Below, one piece after another: positions 8,814 to 30,718 of a stretch of DNA of 31,500 nt. Positions within the stretch are counted from its first letter, which is position 1. The number at the start of each line of letters is the position of its first letter. This stretch comes from Mesostigma viride. Its lineage: Eukaryota; Streptophyta; Mesostigmatophyceae; Mesostigmatales; Mesostigmataceae. The notes under the pieces were generated by a model. The model saw only the letters and a program-made list of their open reading frames with translations, was not told where the DNA came from and made no database searches. A program made the translations under genes and the position numbers. The DNA is taken from assembly GCA_009746045.1 (NCBI GenBank), contig RPFO01000436.1, positions 458,501 through 490,000 of the forward strand, written 5' to 3'.

Positions 8814-10531
8814 CTCGTCGTCTGTCCCAACTCAGTCCTCACAGGAGGACTGAGTTGACAATTTTCAACCGCGTGTAGCGACTAGGTGGGGGGTCCATCC
8901 CAAATGTTTTGATGTGGATCTGGGGTGTACTAGATATCATTTTGTTGGCAAAAATACTGCATATGTAAAAACTTGACCCGAACACCTGAAAATTACACGG
9001 ACGTTGGGCGCCCCTCGCGAATTTGCATTTTTCGGGATAAGAACGAGTGGGAAAAATTCAATCAAATCCTGGTGCATGAAGAAAAAATATAGGCATGTAA
9101 ACAACATAGTTCTTGAAGCGTGGCAAAAAACTGGGCTCCATTTGGCCACTGCAACTGCCTGAAACAATTAAAAAACTCTCAGTCCTCAGGAGAGGAATGG
9201 GGCTTTTGCTAACTTTGCTAGCATGTAAGTGCGGTCATACTACATCACCGTGGCCACCAACCATCCCAATCAACTCATTTCCCTTCAAGCATTACAGGAC
9301 AACACACTTGCATCATCATACTTCAGGTATATCATACCTTATCATGTAGTGAGAGCCTATGCATGCATGTAGGGAATGGGCTTGGATACCTACCAACAAA
9401 GGGTTATGTTATAAGTGTCAACCACCAATATAATGGGTAGGTTAAGCATATTTCCATTGTTTCAAACAACAATAGATATGGCTATAACTGTTTTGCCTTG
9501 CCATGATGTGGCCAACATAGTTGCTGGCACATGATGGCAGTGGTTTGTCACCAAGACTTTTCACTCACCCGTAAAAGCTTGAATGCACCCTTGACGCAGC
9601 CCGTGGCCACACAATCATGCAGTATGAACGTAGCAAAAGAATAACTAACATCTATGAAGGTGTTTAAACCTGCACAGCTCCTAAAACCCTGCACAACTAC
9701 ACTGGGTTAAGGCAAATGCCTGCTAACATCATCTGAAAAGGGGGTTTTAGAGAGGGGCAGGCAACGGTCAAGAAAGAGCATCAAGACTTGAACCTGACAA
9801 CGCCTCGCAAGCTTAAACTCATGTACGAACATCAAGGAACGAAGAGGCAACGATTATCCGGCTTTACCTGGCACGGCTGGCGTTACCTTGGCCCAGGCGG
9901 TGCCCGCAAAAGTGGCACTTTGCGGCACATAGACCATGACGTGACAGAATGGTCGAGATCATCAAATCTATACTGTCACTCAATATATTCTAATGCAACT
10001 CATGTTAACATGTAGAAAGAAACCTATCAGCCATTGAAATTGCGCCGGAAAGCAAGCGCAGTAATCAATTCCGTCGACCTGCCTTATCGCAGTTTTTTCC
10101 AGCAAGAACAGTGCCGACACCGGGTAAATCGCATCCCCGCGAGCTAAAAATTGATTTATATCATCTTTAGGGCATTTTAAATCTATTTACTGAGTTTGGA
10201 CGGCTAACTCGTCCGCAAACGTAAACTGCATGCATGGGCGCGAGCCGCCATGGCTAGGTCGTGCATTTCCGGAACTCGCGTTTCACGTGGAAAAGTACCC
10301 TTACCACCTGTACTTTGACCGTACAGTTAGCCGCGCATACCAAATCCAAAAAAATCCCAAAAATATGTCCAAGAAAGATCTTTTCACGTAGTATTTGAAT
10401 AAATTTTGAGAGAATTTTTTTGTCAAACATTCTGACCGGGGCGAATTTTCTACGAAACCCAAAAACTCGGTCCTCTAGAGAGGACTGAGTTCAACTCAGT
10501 CCTCCGTAGAGGACCAGGGACAGACGACGAG
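8814..10531. mobile_element. Non-autonomous TTAA-flanked element 1 (1718 bp)
   Basis: Perfect 15-bp terminal inverted repeats CTCGTCGTCTGTCCC / GGGACAGACGACGAG are flanked by TTAA at 8810-8813 and 10532-10535, the duplication type of piggyBac-like transposases. Just inside each end is a hairpin built on AACTCAGTCCTC (8828-8857 and about 10469-10515). The interior has no ORF longer than about 80 residues and no recognised motif, so it would depend on a transposase in trans. Confidence 0.75.
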
Positions 10532-10535
10532 TTAA

Positions 10536-11188
10536 GGGGACTCGTCACCAAAACACCAAAAAATCAATAAAAATTCAAAACTCACATTAAACCTATGCGA
10601 ACAATGCCCAAATGGGTTTGGGGACCCAAAGTAGCATTTATGACGATTTGTCGTGCACTTACTTGGGGTATTACCCCCGGCATTTGGCTAAAAATAGCAC
10701 AAGACGCTAAACCGTTTTTGCCACGCCACGGTCAATAGGAGCATCTGATTGACCTGCCCATACATTCCAAACAAGTTCCCCCTCTCCTCGACCGTTTGAG
10801 TTACTAACATGGTTCAGCGGGTCAGGTTTGTGAGAGTTATTAATTTTCCCGCGAAAAAAGACCGTATTTTGGCGGGAAAATTAATAACTCTCACAAACCT
10901 GCCCCGCCGACCCATGTTAGTAGCTCAAACGGTCGAGGAGAGGGGGAACTCGTTTGGAATGTATGGGCAGGTCAAACAGATGCTCCTATTGACCGTTGGG
11001 CGGCAAGAACGGTTTAGCGTCTTGTGCTATTTTTAGCCACATGCCAGGGGTAGTACCCCTAGTAAGTGCACGACAAATCGTCATAAATGCTACTTTGTGT
11101 CCCCAATCACTTTTGGGCACTGTTTGCATAGGTTTAATGCGAGTTTTGAATTTTTATTGATTTTTTGGTGTTTTGGTGACGAGTCCCC
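10536..11188. mobile_element. Foldback TTAA-flanked element 2 (653 bp)
   Basis: It is nearly a full-length inverted repeat: arms of about 310-320 bp meet around 10850-10875. The ends are GGGGACTCGTCACC / GGTGACGAGTCCCC, flanked by TTAA at 10532-10535 (shared with element 1) and 11189-11192. The arms differ at scattered positions, so it is not newly formed. A 75-codon ORF across the centre is a by-product of the symmetry. Confidence 0.8.
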
Positions 11189-11192
11189 TTAA

Positions 11193-12291
11193 CCTCAACT
11201 CCGGGTCCCAGTGGCCGATCGCGTGGCGGCTCCAGAGGCCGCCCGTCCTGCACCACAGGGGATGGCCCCAAAGGTCAACCCCCTGCCAGTACGCGGGCTG
11301 CAGGCATCATCAGAGATGGTCCGCTCCGCAGAGCGCGACCGGGTCCCATGGTGCCCACCCTCCCCGAGCGGGTGCATGCCGGCGCATGAAGGACGGTGGG
11401 TGCAGGGAAGTGAACCACGCCGAGGGTGGGGCGGGTGGTGTCCTACTATGGAGGGCAGCAGCCCGGCCGCACGGAGGTGCATGGTGGTCTTTGATTGGAA
11501 CCTGCAGGCTGGTGACTCCCCGGCCGCGTCCCCCCCGGGACTAGTACGAGGGCTTTGTGCTGGAGATTATTACACCAGGTCCCTGGTGTTTCAAGGATCG
11601 CGGCGCCTACCGAGAACTGCTTAAAATCCGCCTGCACCCACAACTCTCGTTTCTTCGGCCGCGACAGGTTGCTGGAGGGAAACTCTGGCCGCTCATCTCC
11701 AACGACGTGACGATGTATTGCTTGGAGGTGAGGAGCTATGCAACTATTACGTCGCCGGGACGAAGCGCCAAGTGATCCCACCCAAGCTCACTGGCGCCCA
11801 ACGCGGCGCGGTCCTGGGGTAGCAGATGACTATAGACGCTCTCCCGTCCACCCCTCCCCCAAGTCAATTGGATGTTGGTTCCTGCGGTGATGATGGAGAT
11901 GGGCGAGGAGTATATATGCGGGTGCACCACTGTGGCACTGTGGAAAAGAGGGTGGCCTCCCTCATCCTCGATCACGGTGCCCGCGTACATGGCCGCGTTC
12001 CTGGCCATGTGGCCTGCTGGCTCCTGGGATGCAGCCTGTCCCTCATCGGGCGACGAGATCCGGGGCCTCCTCACCAATGGGCCTTTGAAGGAGGAGCTCA
12101 TCGCGTACATACCCGGGTTGCCGGCCATGAGGATCGGGCGACCTCCCGGGGAGAGGCGGCTTACGCCGCAGCCTTGTGCCGTCGCTGACTCCTAGAGTGG
12201 ACATGTGGGCCCAGTTCTGCCGGTGCCGCCGAGCGAGGCACCCCTGCGGGGTGGTTACCAGCGCTATGGTCTAGTTGTGTTTTTTCTCTTT
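11193..12291 (+). pseudogene. Decayed retroelement ORFs, including second copy of the gag-like 3' end
   Basis: 11217-11340 matches 7807-7937 with scattered substitutions and small indels (shared peptide PLPVRG, then MVRSAERDR). Further on, coding-looking stretches occur in several frames: AYRELLKIRLHPQLSFL (near 11600), ELCNYYVAGTKRQVIPPKL (near 11735), and a run ending in a TAG at 12193-12195 with TVPAYMAAFLAMWP and GDEIRGLLTNGPLKEEL. No catalytic motif is recognised. I read it as internal sequence of the retroelement whose LTR lies at 14529, broken by frameshifts. Confidence 0.4.
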
Positions 12292-12295
12292 TTAA

Positions 12296-14218
12296 GGGGA
12301 CTCGGCGCGGCGAATATTTTCCGCGCCAAAAAAATTCCGCGGTACCCTCCGTACCGTGAAAAGTGGGTGCACGGTGCGCGCACCCCTTGCGGAAGTGGCC
12401 ATGGCGACTGCTTTTAGACGAAACGTGACAAATCTGCATGGCTCGCGGAAAGCAGAAAAAATGCTCGATTCTTGGAGAAAATTAGTTACTGATTCTAATT
12501 TATGGTGGGATAGTTGCGATCTATAACGTCGCGGGCTCTTTTTCTTTACCATCGGCAGGGGGGGTCCGGCCTGAATATCTGTCGGGATGAGTAAAGTATA
12601 ATGGATGCCTGCAGGTGTGATTGTCGATTGTTGCCAGTTTTGATGGTCCTAATGGAAGCTAGTTTACTGATGTTTCTAAAGCCGTAAAAATTCCCGCTGC
12701 TATCTTTACCTTTCCCGTCATTTTGCGGTAAGATAACATTAGGCCTGCGCGATGCGCGCCCGACCTCTCCATGAAAGGGTGGCCTTTCTTGTGCGCCTGG
12801 GCACGAATAAATGCCCGTTATGGTACGTTCTTGTATTAAACGTCCTAATTAAGATAGCGCTTTCCTGCTTTCTTAGCTCGTTGAGCGTAAGCTTTTTGCC
12901 TTCTTTCCGGCCAGATGCAGCCATGAAGTTGCGGGGCCTGGCGCTGCATCGCTGGATTCCTGGATGTTTTTTAGCAAGTTCGTATGCGACGTGGCTGGCT
13001 TGCTGCAGCGCGGGGCCCACAACCTGTCGGGAAGGTGTAATGCTTTTATTTCCATGCTTCTCTGAAATTTCTTTTGCTCTATAGACAGTTGTGTTCGAGG
13101 AAATTCACGCGGTCTTCCTAAGCAGCGGCATCATTTTCCCCAGACACTGACGAGCTGGCACCTGTCTCCTAAAGAAAGTGGCTCGTGCTTGTTAGAAAGG
13201 AGGCAGTGTGCATTTTGCGGGACACAATGCTTTGGTGGCACATGCGTCAGGTAGGTTGTTCCAATGGTCTCTTCACCTTTCCCACTGAGTAAATGATAGC
13301 CTTTGTCATGCTAACCAGAGCAGCTAGCCACAGGTTGGCTGGATAAAAAAGTCAGCTTATTTTCTCTTTATATACTGCGTGTGTGGTCCTCCACATGTCC
13401 GGCTTGTTGGGCATTTTGGAAGAGGGTTTTTAATGTGTTGTTGGGTGGAACAACTTGGTTGTTGGCACAAAATCACACATTATCAGCCTGAGATAGGCAT
13501 GACATATGCTGCTCAGGCGTGTCGTCCTACCAGACTTGTTGTTAAGAAGGGTAGACTCACAAGGCTGGCTGTGCCGATGGAGGGGTGGGGCGTATGACGC
13601 TCCGGACATCCTCCTCACACTCCGTGATCAAAGTGGGCATGTTTTTGGGTGTCTAGGGTAGCAAAACAGATGTCATTTTGGCTCAGCACTAGCTCAATTC
13701 TCTTTCAGCGTCTACCCAGGTGGCATCACAGGAAAATCAATAACTTGAGCTACGCTTGTCAGAATGAGCTCAAACTTTGGGGTTGTGTTTCCCCCCACTC
13801 AGTGGAATATAAAATGTATGGATGACCCAATCTGATGTGTTAATTAATGATTTGATTTATTTTTTTTTGCTAAAAAAAGTACCCATTTTGCGGGAAAATT
13901 AATAACTCAAACAAATGTGACCATTTTGGCCATGTAAATAGCCCAGCTTTTAAAAAAGTGGGGGAACTTTGCAGAAATGTATGGGCAGGTCATTTGGATA
14001 AGTGGTTTGTCTTGGGCAAAATATCTCATAAATAGCGTCTTTTTCTATTTTTAGCTCGCCACCGGTGCGTGGTTGGGGGTAGTACCCCCAACAAGTGGTG
14101 GCATGAATGTCCAAACATCATATTTATGGTACTCAATCATCACTAGATGGTTCCCGAGTGCATTGGAACTGATATTCATTTAAGTCAGTTTTTCAGGCTT
14201 TTGGACGTGCGAGTCCCC
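12296..14218. mobile_element. TTAA-family element 3 (1923 bp), relative of the foldback element
   Basis: The 9-bp ends GGGGACTCG / CGAGTCCCC match element 2. It is preceded by TTAA (12292-12295) and followed by TTAT, a one-base mismatch to the duplication. Its right 360 bp (about 13860-14218) resembles the foldback arm: GGGAAAATTAATAACTC, ATGTATGGGCAGGTCA, CTATTTTTAGC and a palindromic GGGGGTAGTACCCCC near 14077. The inner 1.5 kb shows no recognisable gene on either strand. A minus ORF at 12739-13020 is not assignable. Confidence 0.6.
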
Positions 14219-14222
14219 TTAT

Positions 14223-14513
14223 TAATTGTTCTACATATGACGGTAGAGAACACCGTCTCCCCCTTCGGCCTAGTGGGGAGCGACGTTGACTACGTCAGGA
14301 TTCGTCCCTGTGAGGCGGGTCCTGGGGGAAGTGGTTTTACTGGTCTGATGAGTGAACATGGGCTGGGACATAGTACCCCTATGGTCAACCTGATTTTTAC
14401 CCTGCGTCGCAAGTAGAGTACAACCTTGCGGGGTAAGTAGTATGCTTGTTGTGTGTCTGTTCCCTTTTGCAGTTCCTTACCCGGCGGTATGACGGTAGGG
14501 ACTACCGTCCCCC
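14223..14513 (+). other. Pre-LTR internal sequence with two short hairpins
   Basis: Two related motifs, TATGACGGTAGAGAACACC near 14236 and TATGACGGTAGGGACTACC near 14488, each form a small hairpin before a C-rich run. A GTAAGT...TTTTGCAG pair (about 14434-14472) could be an intron. It probably is the 3' untranslated end of the retroelement. Confidence 0.35.
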
Positions 14514-14528
14514 GGGGAGGGGGAGGAG
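14514..14528 (+). promoter_or_regulatory. Polypurine tract
   Basis: GGGGAGGGGGAGGAG is an all-purine run directly preceding the TGTTGC start of an LTR. This is the position where plus-strand DNA synthesis is primed in LTR retrotransposons. Confidence 0.6.
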
Positions 14529-15250
14529 TGTTGCCCGGGCCCGGCCTTTAGAGCGGGCGCAACAATGAAATAAATTATGGATTCTGGCTTGTTGTCATAG
14601 TCCGTAGGACTTTGGGACTCATTTCGGGACTTAATCTGGGAATCGTCCCTTGGTCAGGTCTTTTGTATGGAATTATAAATGACAGTTTGATACATAGCGA
14701 TTCGGGCCGCGGTGCCCACACCCCTATAACTAGGACCTAGATAGCTTACACCATCCATTCCATCCCATGTTCCCCTCCCACTGAGGACTTATGCTCACGT
14801 GACGCAGTCACGTGTCTATTAATTAATTACTTAATTAATTAATGACAGTTTGTGTGATTCGGACTAGTTATTTTGGGCCTACTAGGTTGATGTATAAGAT
14901 CTTCTAGGCGGGCTGGTGCAGTCGCGCCGCGCAGCGTACTTTTGAGATATTGTACTCATATGCGTGGATTCTGTAGCATGGCGAGGGTCGATGTCGACTC
15001 GAGGATCTTGTGTGGACTGCATGTTTCGGGATTCTCTGGAAGGTCGGCACCATGTTGGCGCCACTTGCCAGCTTGGCGGCAGACCTAGGTGAAATTGGTC
15101 CGAGGACGAGAGTCTCGTCCGCTTGGTTCGGAATAAAGTGTGTGTGTTGCCACCTGTCCGAGGCCGGGGCATTTCCCAACTGCATTTGGTTGCTCTATCC
15201 CAAATGTAGGTTGCATAGATTAATTATATTCATCATCGTGAGTCGCAACA
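14529..15250 (+). repeat. LTR (722 bp, TGTTGC...GCAACA)
   Basis: It starts TGTTGC right after the polypurine tract and ends GCAACA at 15250, a 6-bp terminal inverted repeat. An AATAAA-containing GGAATAAAGTGTGTGTG near 15130 could be the polyadenylation signal. An AT-rich palindrome of repeated TTAAT lies at about 14818-14845. It would be the 3' LTR of the plus-strand retroelement whose decayed body lies to the left. Confidence 0.6.
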
Positions 15251-17200
15251 GTGCAAAAGCCGCATCTGTTCTGTTAATCCCACTTCCATAGACGGAGTGG
15301 TCGTGGTTAATCCCGAAATCCGTAATAGCCTACCCTAAGATAGGATCTTTCGCACGTCCCGGACAGGTTCGTTACACTTCAGTACAATGGCTACCATGGT
15401 CGCAGGGCATGCCTTATTAATGCGGGCACCCCAATTTAGGCACAACTAGGTGTTTGGCGGCTATTTGTGGCATACCTGGGTTAAATTAAGTGGTATATGG
15501 AAATAAACAACACCCATTTCACCGGAAAAAAAGGACTTCAGAGCTCTAACCGGCTCTAACCGGCGGTTGCAAGACCGCCCATCTATCTCAGGCCCAAGCC
15601 CCAAGGCCGGCGCTGGCCGCCAGGCGCGGCACGTCGCACTGCGGGGGTTGACGTGGGGCACCGGGACCGGCGACATCATTTGATCCGGAACATGCCCGCT
15701 GCGGTTCACCGGCGCCGGTTCCCGGCCGAGACGGGGCAGCTGCCAGTTTGATTCACCCGATATACCTAGGCAGGAAGATGAAAATAATACCGTAATAAAA
15801 CAAGCCCGTGACAGTCTTGCCACCAGTCCTGCTCGCTACGTAAGCTTCCGGGAATATATCTGAATTTAGCTATGGCGTGCCAGAAGATGATAGAAACACC
15901 GTGGTGAAAATGGGTGCACCGTTGACGCAAAAGCAAGTCCGGCCTTGGCATCGGCTGGCATTTAGATATGCTGGCAACCAGCTATGTGGCAACCTACATG
16001 TAAAGGTTCTTGGAATGGATCGCTGATGGTTTCCCGGATGTAGAAGTAATTACCGTGGAAGCCAGCATGGCGCCTATGAATATAGAATATAAGAAAGGCC
16101 GGCTCCTAAATGCCGCCCATCCGCCGTGACGTGCCGTAAGCGGGTAAGGACAACGGGTTCTGAACCGTTACCGTCACAATGAGGAAGTCAACCGCGAAGT
16201 ACGCTCCCTCCACATACTCAGGAGGGGAGTCAATGTACGAGGAGAGCGTGGCTGACGAGTACAATACCTCTCTGCCACCGCCGCGCGGAAGGTACTTGCT
16301 TTATATACGCCGCTCCTATAATCTCAGCAATTTTATTGTCGTCTATCACTAATATTTTTTTCTTTTCACCTATACTCGATCATGTACATGTACCGACGAT
16401 ACGGATCTGAATGCTTGGCTGCTCGCTGAGCAACAAGCTGCCTAAGGTGCCTTTACAAACGAACTTGTGTCGCACCCTGACCCCATTCGCGCTTTTGCTA
16501 CAATTACTGCCAGCGCTGTCCACGGGCATTCCACCTGCGTCGCGCCCACGGTTTTCATTTTGACGAGGGAATGTATCCTCATAGGTTTGCAGTGGAGGCC
16601 GCCACTAGGCCTGCGTGGGAATGCTTCCTCCCTAGGCGCAGTCCCTCCCTTAAGGCTTGCCCGCACACTCCCTTCCCACTCGATTTTTCCCCATCACGGG
16701 CTGGCAGCACCCCGCCTCTGACCTGCTTCTTTAGAACCAGGAGGCAAGCCAACGTTTTAGTTGAGCGGTTGGAGATGCCAGGGAACATCAACTGCCCTTG
16801 GTGACGCACAAGGAGTAAGCCCACCCTAGCAAGCGACGTTCATAGACAGCTTATCCATCCATGAACAGCACCTCGTACAACTCTTGCGGCCGCAACAATT
16901 AACAAAAACCCAGCAAGTTGAAATACTAAATTTTTAGGGGCAGGGTTTCGCCCTGCTTAAAAGACAGGCCATGTCGCATCCTCTTTCAGCATTACATCGT
17001 GCAACGTCTATCTATTTGCCTCCTATGCTATGTAATCCATACTACCATCCATAATCCTTAATGTCCATGGCTACACATATCCATCACCATTCATATTCAT
17101 CATCCTGAACGACTCGACAAGCGCGGATAAGATAACAGCAGGCTCGAGCTACCATGGCCCGGATTCCTCCAGATTTCTGGCCCGCGCTGGTTGCCTCTTT
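15251..17200. other. No assignable feature
   Basis: Only short ORFs of 60-120 codons are present, on both strands, with no recognised domain. A GC-rich patch with local inverted repeats (15555-15740) and ordinary mixed-composition DNA make up the rest. No tRNA or rRNA was recognised. Confidence 0.5.
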
Positions 17201-17395
17201 GATACTAGTATCTCTGTCTATTCCTATTGCTGCCCATCTGATACTAGTATCTCTGTCTATTCCTATTGCTGCCCATCTGATACTAGTATCTCTGTCTATT
17301 CCTATTGCTGCCCATCTGATACTAGTATCTCTGTCTATTCCTATTGCTGCCCATCTGATACTAGTATCTCTGTCTATTCCTATTGCTGCCCATCT
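17201..17395. repeat. Minisatellite, 39-bp unit x 5
   Basis: Five copies, identical by eye, start GATACTAGTATCTCTGTCTA at 17201, 17240, 17279, 17318 and 17357. The unit is 13 codons long, so frames stay open and produce a spurious repeat peptide (ILVSLSIPIAAHL). Confidence 0.95.
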
Positions 17396-17580
17396 GAAAG
17401 GCGCCACAGGCCCTGTTTATTGGAGCTGCTTGTGGGAGTCATTGCTGTCACAGTGGCTTTCACTCACCAGTCCCAACTCTGTATTCATTTCCCATCCAGT
17501 TCTCCCTTCCATTACGTTTTAAATTACTTAGTATTCACTTTCCCAGTTGATGATGCCATCCCACATTTGGCCCTGCACGC

Positions 17581-17590
17581 CATGTGTGTT

Positions 17591-17646
<56 letters not shown>

Positions 17647-17701
17647 CGTGCATGTGCGTGTGTGTGTGTGTATTTCTTTTTTTTTTGGTGTGTGTGTGTG
17701 A
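17581..17701. repeat. TG/CG dinucleotide microsatellite
   Basis: A long GT run with an alternating CG patch (17638-17650) and a T tract. Alternating purine-pyrimidine DNA of this sort can adopt Z-form. Confidence 0.95.
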
Positions 17702-17731
17702 CGCGTGCTCCCTCGTGTGCCATGTGTGTGT

Positions 17732-18019
17732 GCATGTGGTCACTATAGGATAGCAGTGTGTGTGCATGTGGTCACTATAGGATAGCAGTGTGTGTGCATG
17801 TGGTCACTATAGGATAGCAGTGTGTGTGCATGTGGTCACTATAGGATAGCAGTGTGTGTGCATGTGGTCACTATAGGATAGCTGTGTGTGTGCAAATTGT
17901 CACTATTGGATAGCAGTGTGTGTGCATGTGGTCACTATAGGATAGCAGTGTGTGTGCATGTGGTCACTATAGGATAGCTGTGTGTGTGCATATTGTCACT
18001 ATTGGATAGCAGTGTGTGT
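17732..18019. repeat. Minisatellite, 32-bp unit x 9
   Basis: The unit contains GGTCACTATAGGATAGCAG and a GTGTGTG spacer. Copies 6 and 9 share the same variant (ATTGTCACTATTGG), indicating duplication of blocks of units. Confidence 0.95.
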
Positions 18020-18309
18020 GCATGTGAGTGCGCGCTTGCTCTCCCTGTCGCTTCTGTGTGCGCGCATCCATCGTGCACGTGCTTGTGTGCGCTTCCATGT
18101 GCGTGTCTCTCGTGTCACCCCTCGCTACTCCCTCCCTGTGTCACTGCCCTCCTCAATCCCTCCCCCCGCCCCCCTGGTCTTATGCTGTCTTCCTTGCTGT
18201 TTGCTGCTGCGAATTTCCTATCAATATCAAGGCAATAACAAACTTGCTGCTGGGTGGGCCGGGGGAGCCGTGGGTGGGCTGGGCGCAGTCGGCATTTCCC
18301 TGGTACCTC

Positions 18310-18575
18310 CCGCTTCTGCCGCCTCTCGTGCCCCCTCCTCCACCCCCTCTTCCACCCCTCCCTTTGCCCCCTCTTGTGCCCCCTCTTGTGCCCCCTCTTG
18401 TGCCCCCTCTTGTGCCCCCTCTTCCACCCCTCCCTTTGCCCCCTCCTTTGCCCCCACTTGTGCCCCCTCTTGTGGCCCCTCTTGTGCCCCCTCTTCCACC
18501 CCTCCCTTTGCCCCCTCCTTTGCCCCCTCTTGTGCCCCCTCTTGTGGCCCCTCTTTGCGACCCTCAGTTGTACCT
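18310..18575. repeat. Pyrimidine-rich minisatellite, 12-bp unit
   Basis: Repeats of TGCCCCCTCTTG with variants arranged in a longer higher-order unit. The strand asymmetry is strong (C/T on plus, G/A on minus). Repeat-peptide ORFs in several frames are by-products. Confidence 0.9.
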
Positions 18576-18628
18576 TCCCGTTCATAAATCCCCTCTCATG
18601 CAACCCCCCATGGATGAGCCCCCCGGGT

Positions 18629-18968
18629 ATTAATAATAAAGTAGTAAACGCCTATGCCCCCCCGTATTAATAAAAGTAGTAAACGCCTATGCCCCCCCGT
18701 GTTAATAATAAAGTAGTAAACGCCTATGCCCCCCCGTGTTGATAATAAAGTAGTAAACGCCTATGCCCCCCCGTATTAATAATAAAGTAGTAAACGCCTA
18801 TGCCCCCCCGTATTAATAATAAAGTAGTAAACGCCTATGCCCCCCCGTGTTAATAATAAAGTAGGAAACGCCTATGCCCCCCCGTGTTAATAATAAAGTA
18901 GGAAACGCCTATGCCCCCCCGTGTTAATAATAAAGTAGTAAACGCCTATGCCCCCCCGTGTTAATAAT
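18629..18968. repeat. Minisatellite, 37-bp unit x 9
   Basis: The unit contains AATAAAGTAGTAAACGCC followed by TATGCCCCCCCGT. One copy has lost three bases near 18670. The array ends about 85 bp before the start codon of the plus-strand gene, so it occupies the 5' UTR or promoter region. Confidence 0.95.
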
Positions 18969-19053
18969 ACACATACATGTTACACATACATAATACATGT
19001 TACAATAATAAAGTAATAAACACGTATGTCCCCCCATATGCAACCCCCCAACC

Positions 19054-29745
<10,692 letters not shown>

Positions 29746-29769
29746 GTAAGCATTTTGTGTGTATCAGCG

Positions 29770-30228
29770 GATGGGTGGGATGAGTGGATTAGTACGGTTA
29801 GCGGTTAATAGGCCGTGGTGGATGGGTGGGATGAGTGGATTAGTACGGTTAGCGGTTAATAGGCCGTGGTGGATGGGTGGGATGAGTGGATTAGTACGGT
29901 TAGCGGTTAATAGGCCGTGGTGGATGGGTGGGATGAGTGGATTAGTACGGTTAGCGGTTAATAGGCCGTGGTGGATGGGTGGGATGAGTGGATTAGTACG
30001 GTTAGCGGTTAATAGGCCGTGGTGGATGGGTGGGATGAGTGGATTAGTACGGTTAGCGGTTAATAGGCCGTGGTGGATGGGTGGGATGAGTGGATTAGTA
30101 CGGTTAGCGGTTAATAGGCCGTGGTGGATGGGTGGGATGAGTGGATTAGTACGGTTAGCGGTTAATAGGCCGTGGTGGATGGGTGGGATGAGTGGATTAG
30201 TACGGTTAGTGGTAAATAGGCCATGTTG
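29770..30228. repeat. Intron 10 minisatellite, 51-bp unit x 9
   Basis: The unit is GATGGGTGGGATGAGTGGAT, then TAGTACGGTTAGCGGTTAATAGGCCGTGGTG. The first eight copies look identical and the last is diverged. The 17-codon unit gives a spurious repeat ORF. Confidence 0.95.
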
Positions 30229-30236
30229 TGGCTATA

Positions 30237-30256
30237 TGAGGACCTGACAATGGTGC
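30237..30256. repeat. Echo of the exon 10 end plus donor
   Basis: GAGGACCTGACAATGGTGCA repeats the exon 10 end GAGGACCTGACCATG|GTAAGC. A weaker one, CTGGACGACCTCACCTTGGG, lies at 31390-31410. Confidence 0.7.
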
Positions 30257-30496
30257 ACACTGTGTGTGAGGTTTTTGCGGTTGCGGTTCGTGGAGGAGGG
30301 GTGTATGCATAGGAGGGGTGGCATCCAGGCAAGGTACCGCGGTTCACAAAACCACCACCGCCAGCCCAAAATGGACGGGCCCGCGGTCCAACCACGCGGC
30401 CCGTACCACAGCCGGCACCCAACGCAGCTGCCCCCTCTGTCCTGACATTGTTGTGACCAGGACCGAGGTCCGAGGGCCCCACAGCCGGCAGGCCGG

Positions 30497-30718
30497 AGAG
30501 CCGGCCTCTTGGTTCCCCTCCCCCCCCTCCTATTTGCGGGTACCTGTGCCTGCTTCACCCATCTACAGCTAGAGCCGGCCTCTTGGTTCCCCTCCCCCCC
30601 CTCCTATTTGCGGGTACCTGTGCCTGCTTCACCCATCTACAGCTAGAGCCGGCCTCTTGGTTCCCCTCCCCCCCCTCCTATTTGCGGGTACCTGTGCCTG
30701 CTTCACCCATCTACAGCT
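30497..30718. repeat. Minisatellite, 74-bp unit x 3
   Basis: The unit starts AGAGCCGGCCTCTTGGTTCC and ends TTCACCCATCTACAGCT, so each copy ends in an acceptor-like pyrimidine/CTACAG. Starts are at 30497, 30571 and 30645. Confidence 0.95.

Noticed and set aside
11446-11781. Minus-strand ORF with an RNase H-like WVQADFKQFSVGAAIL stretch
   Set aside because: Surrounding motifs are missing, and plus-strand coding-like remnants cover the same interval. The likeness is short and probably chance.
12739-13020. Minus-strand ORF resembling a transposase helix-turn-helix (VAYELAKKHPG)
   Set aside because: It is only 93 codons, with no catalytic triad or flanking domain. A similar-length plus ORF exists at the same place.
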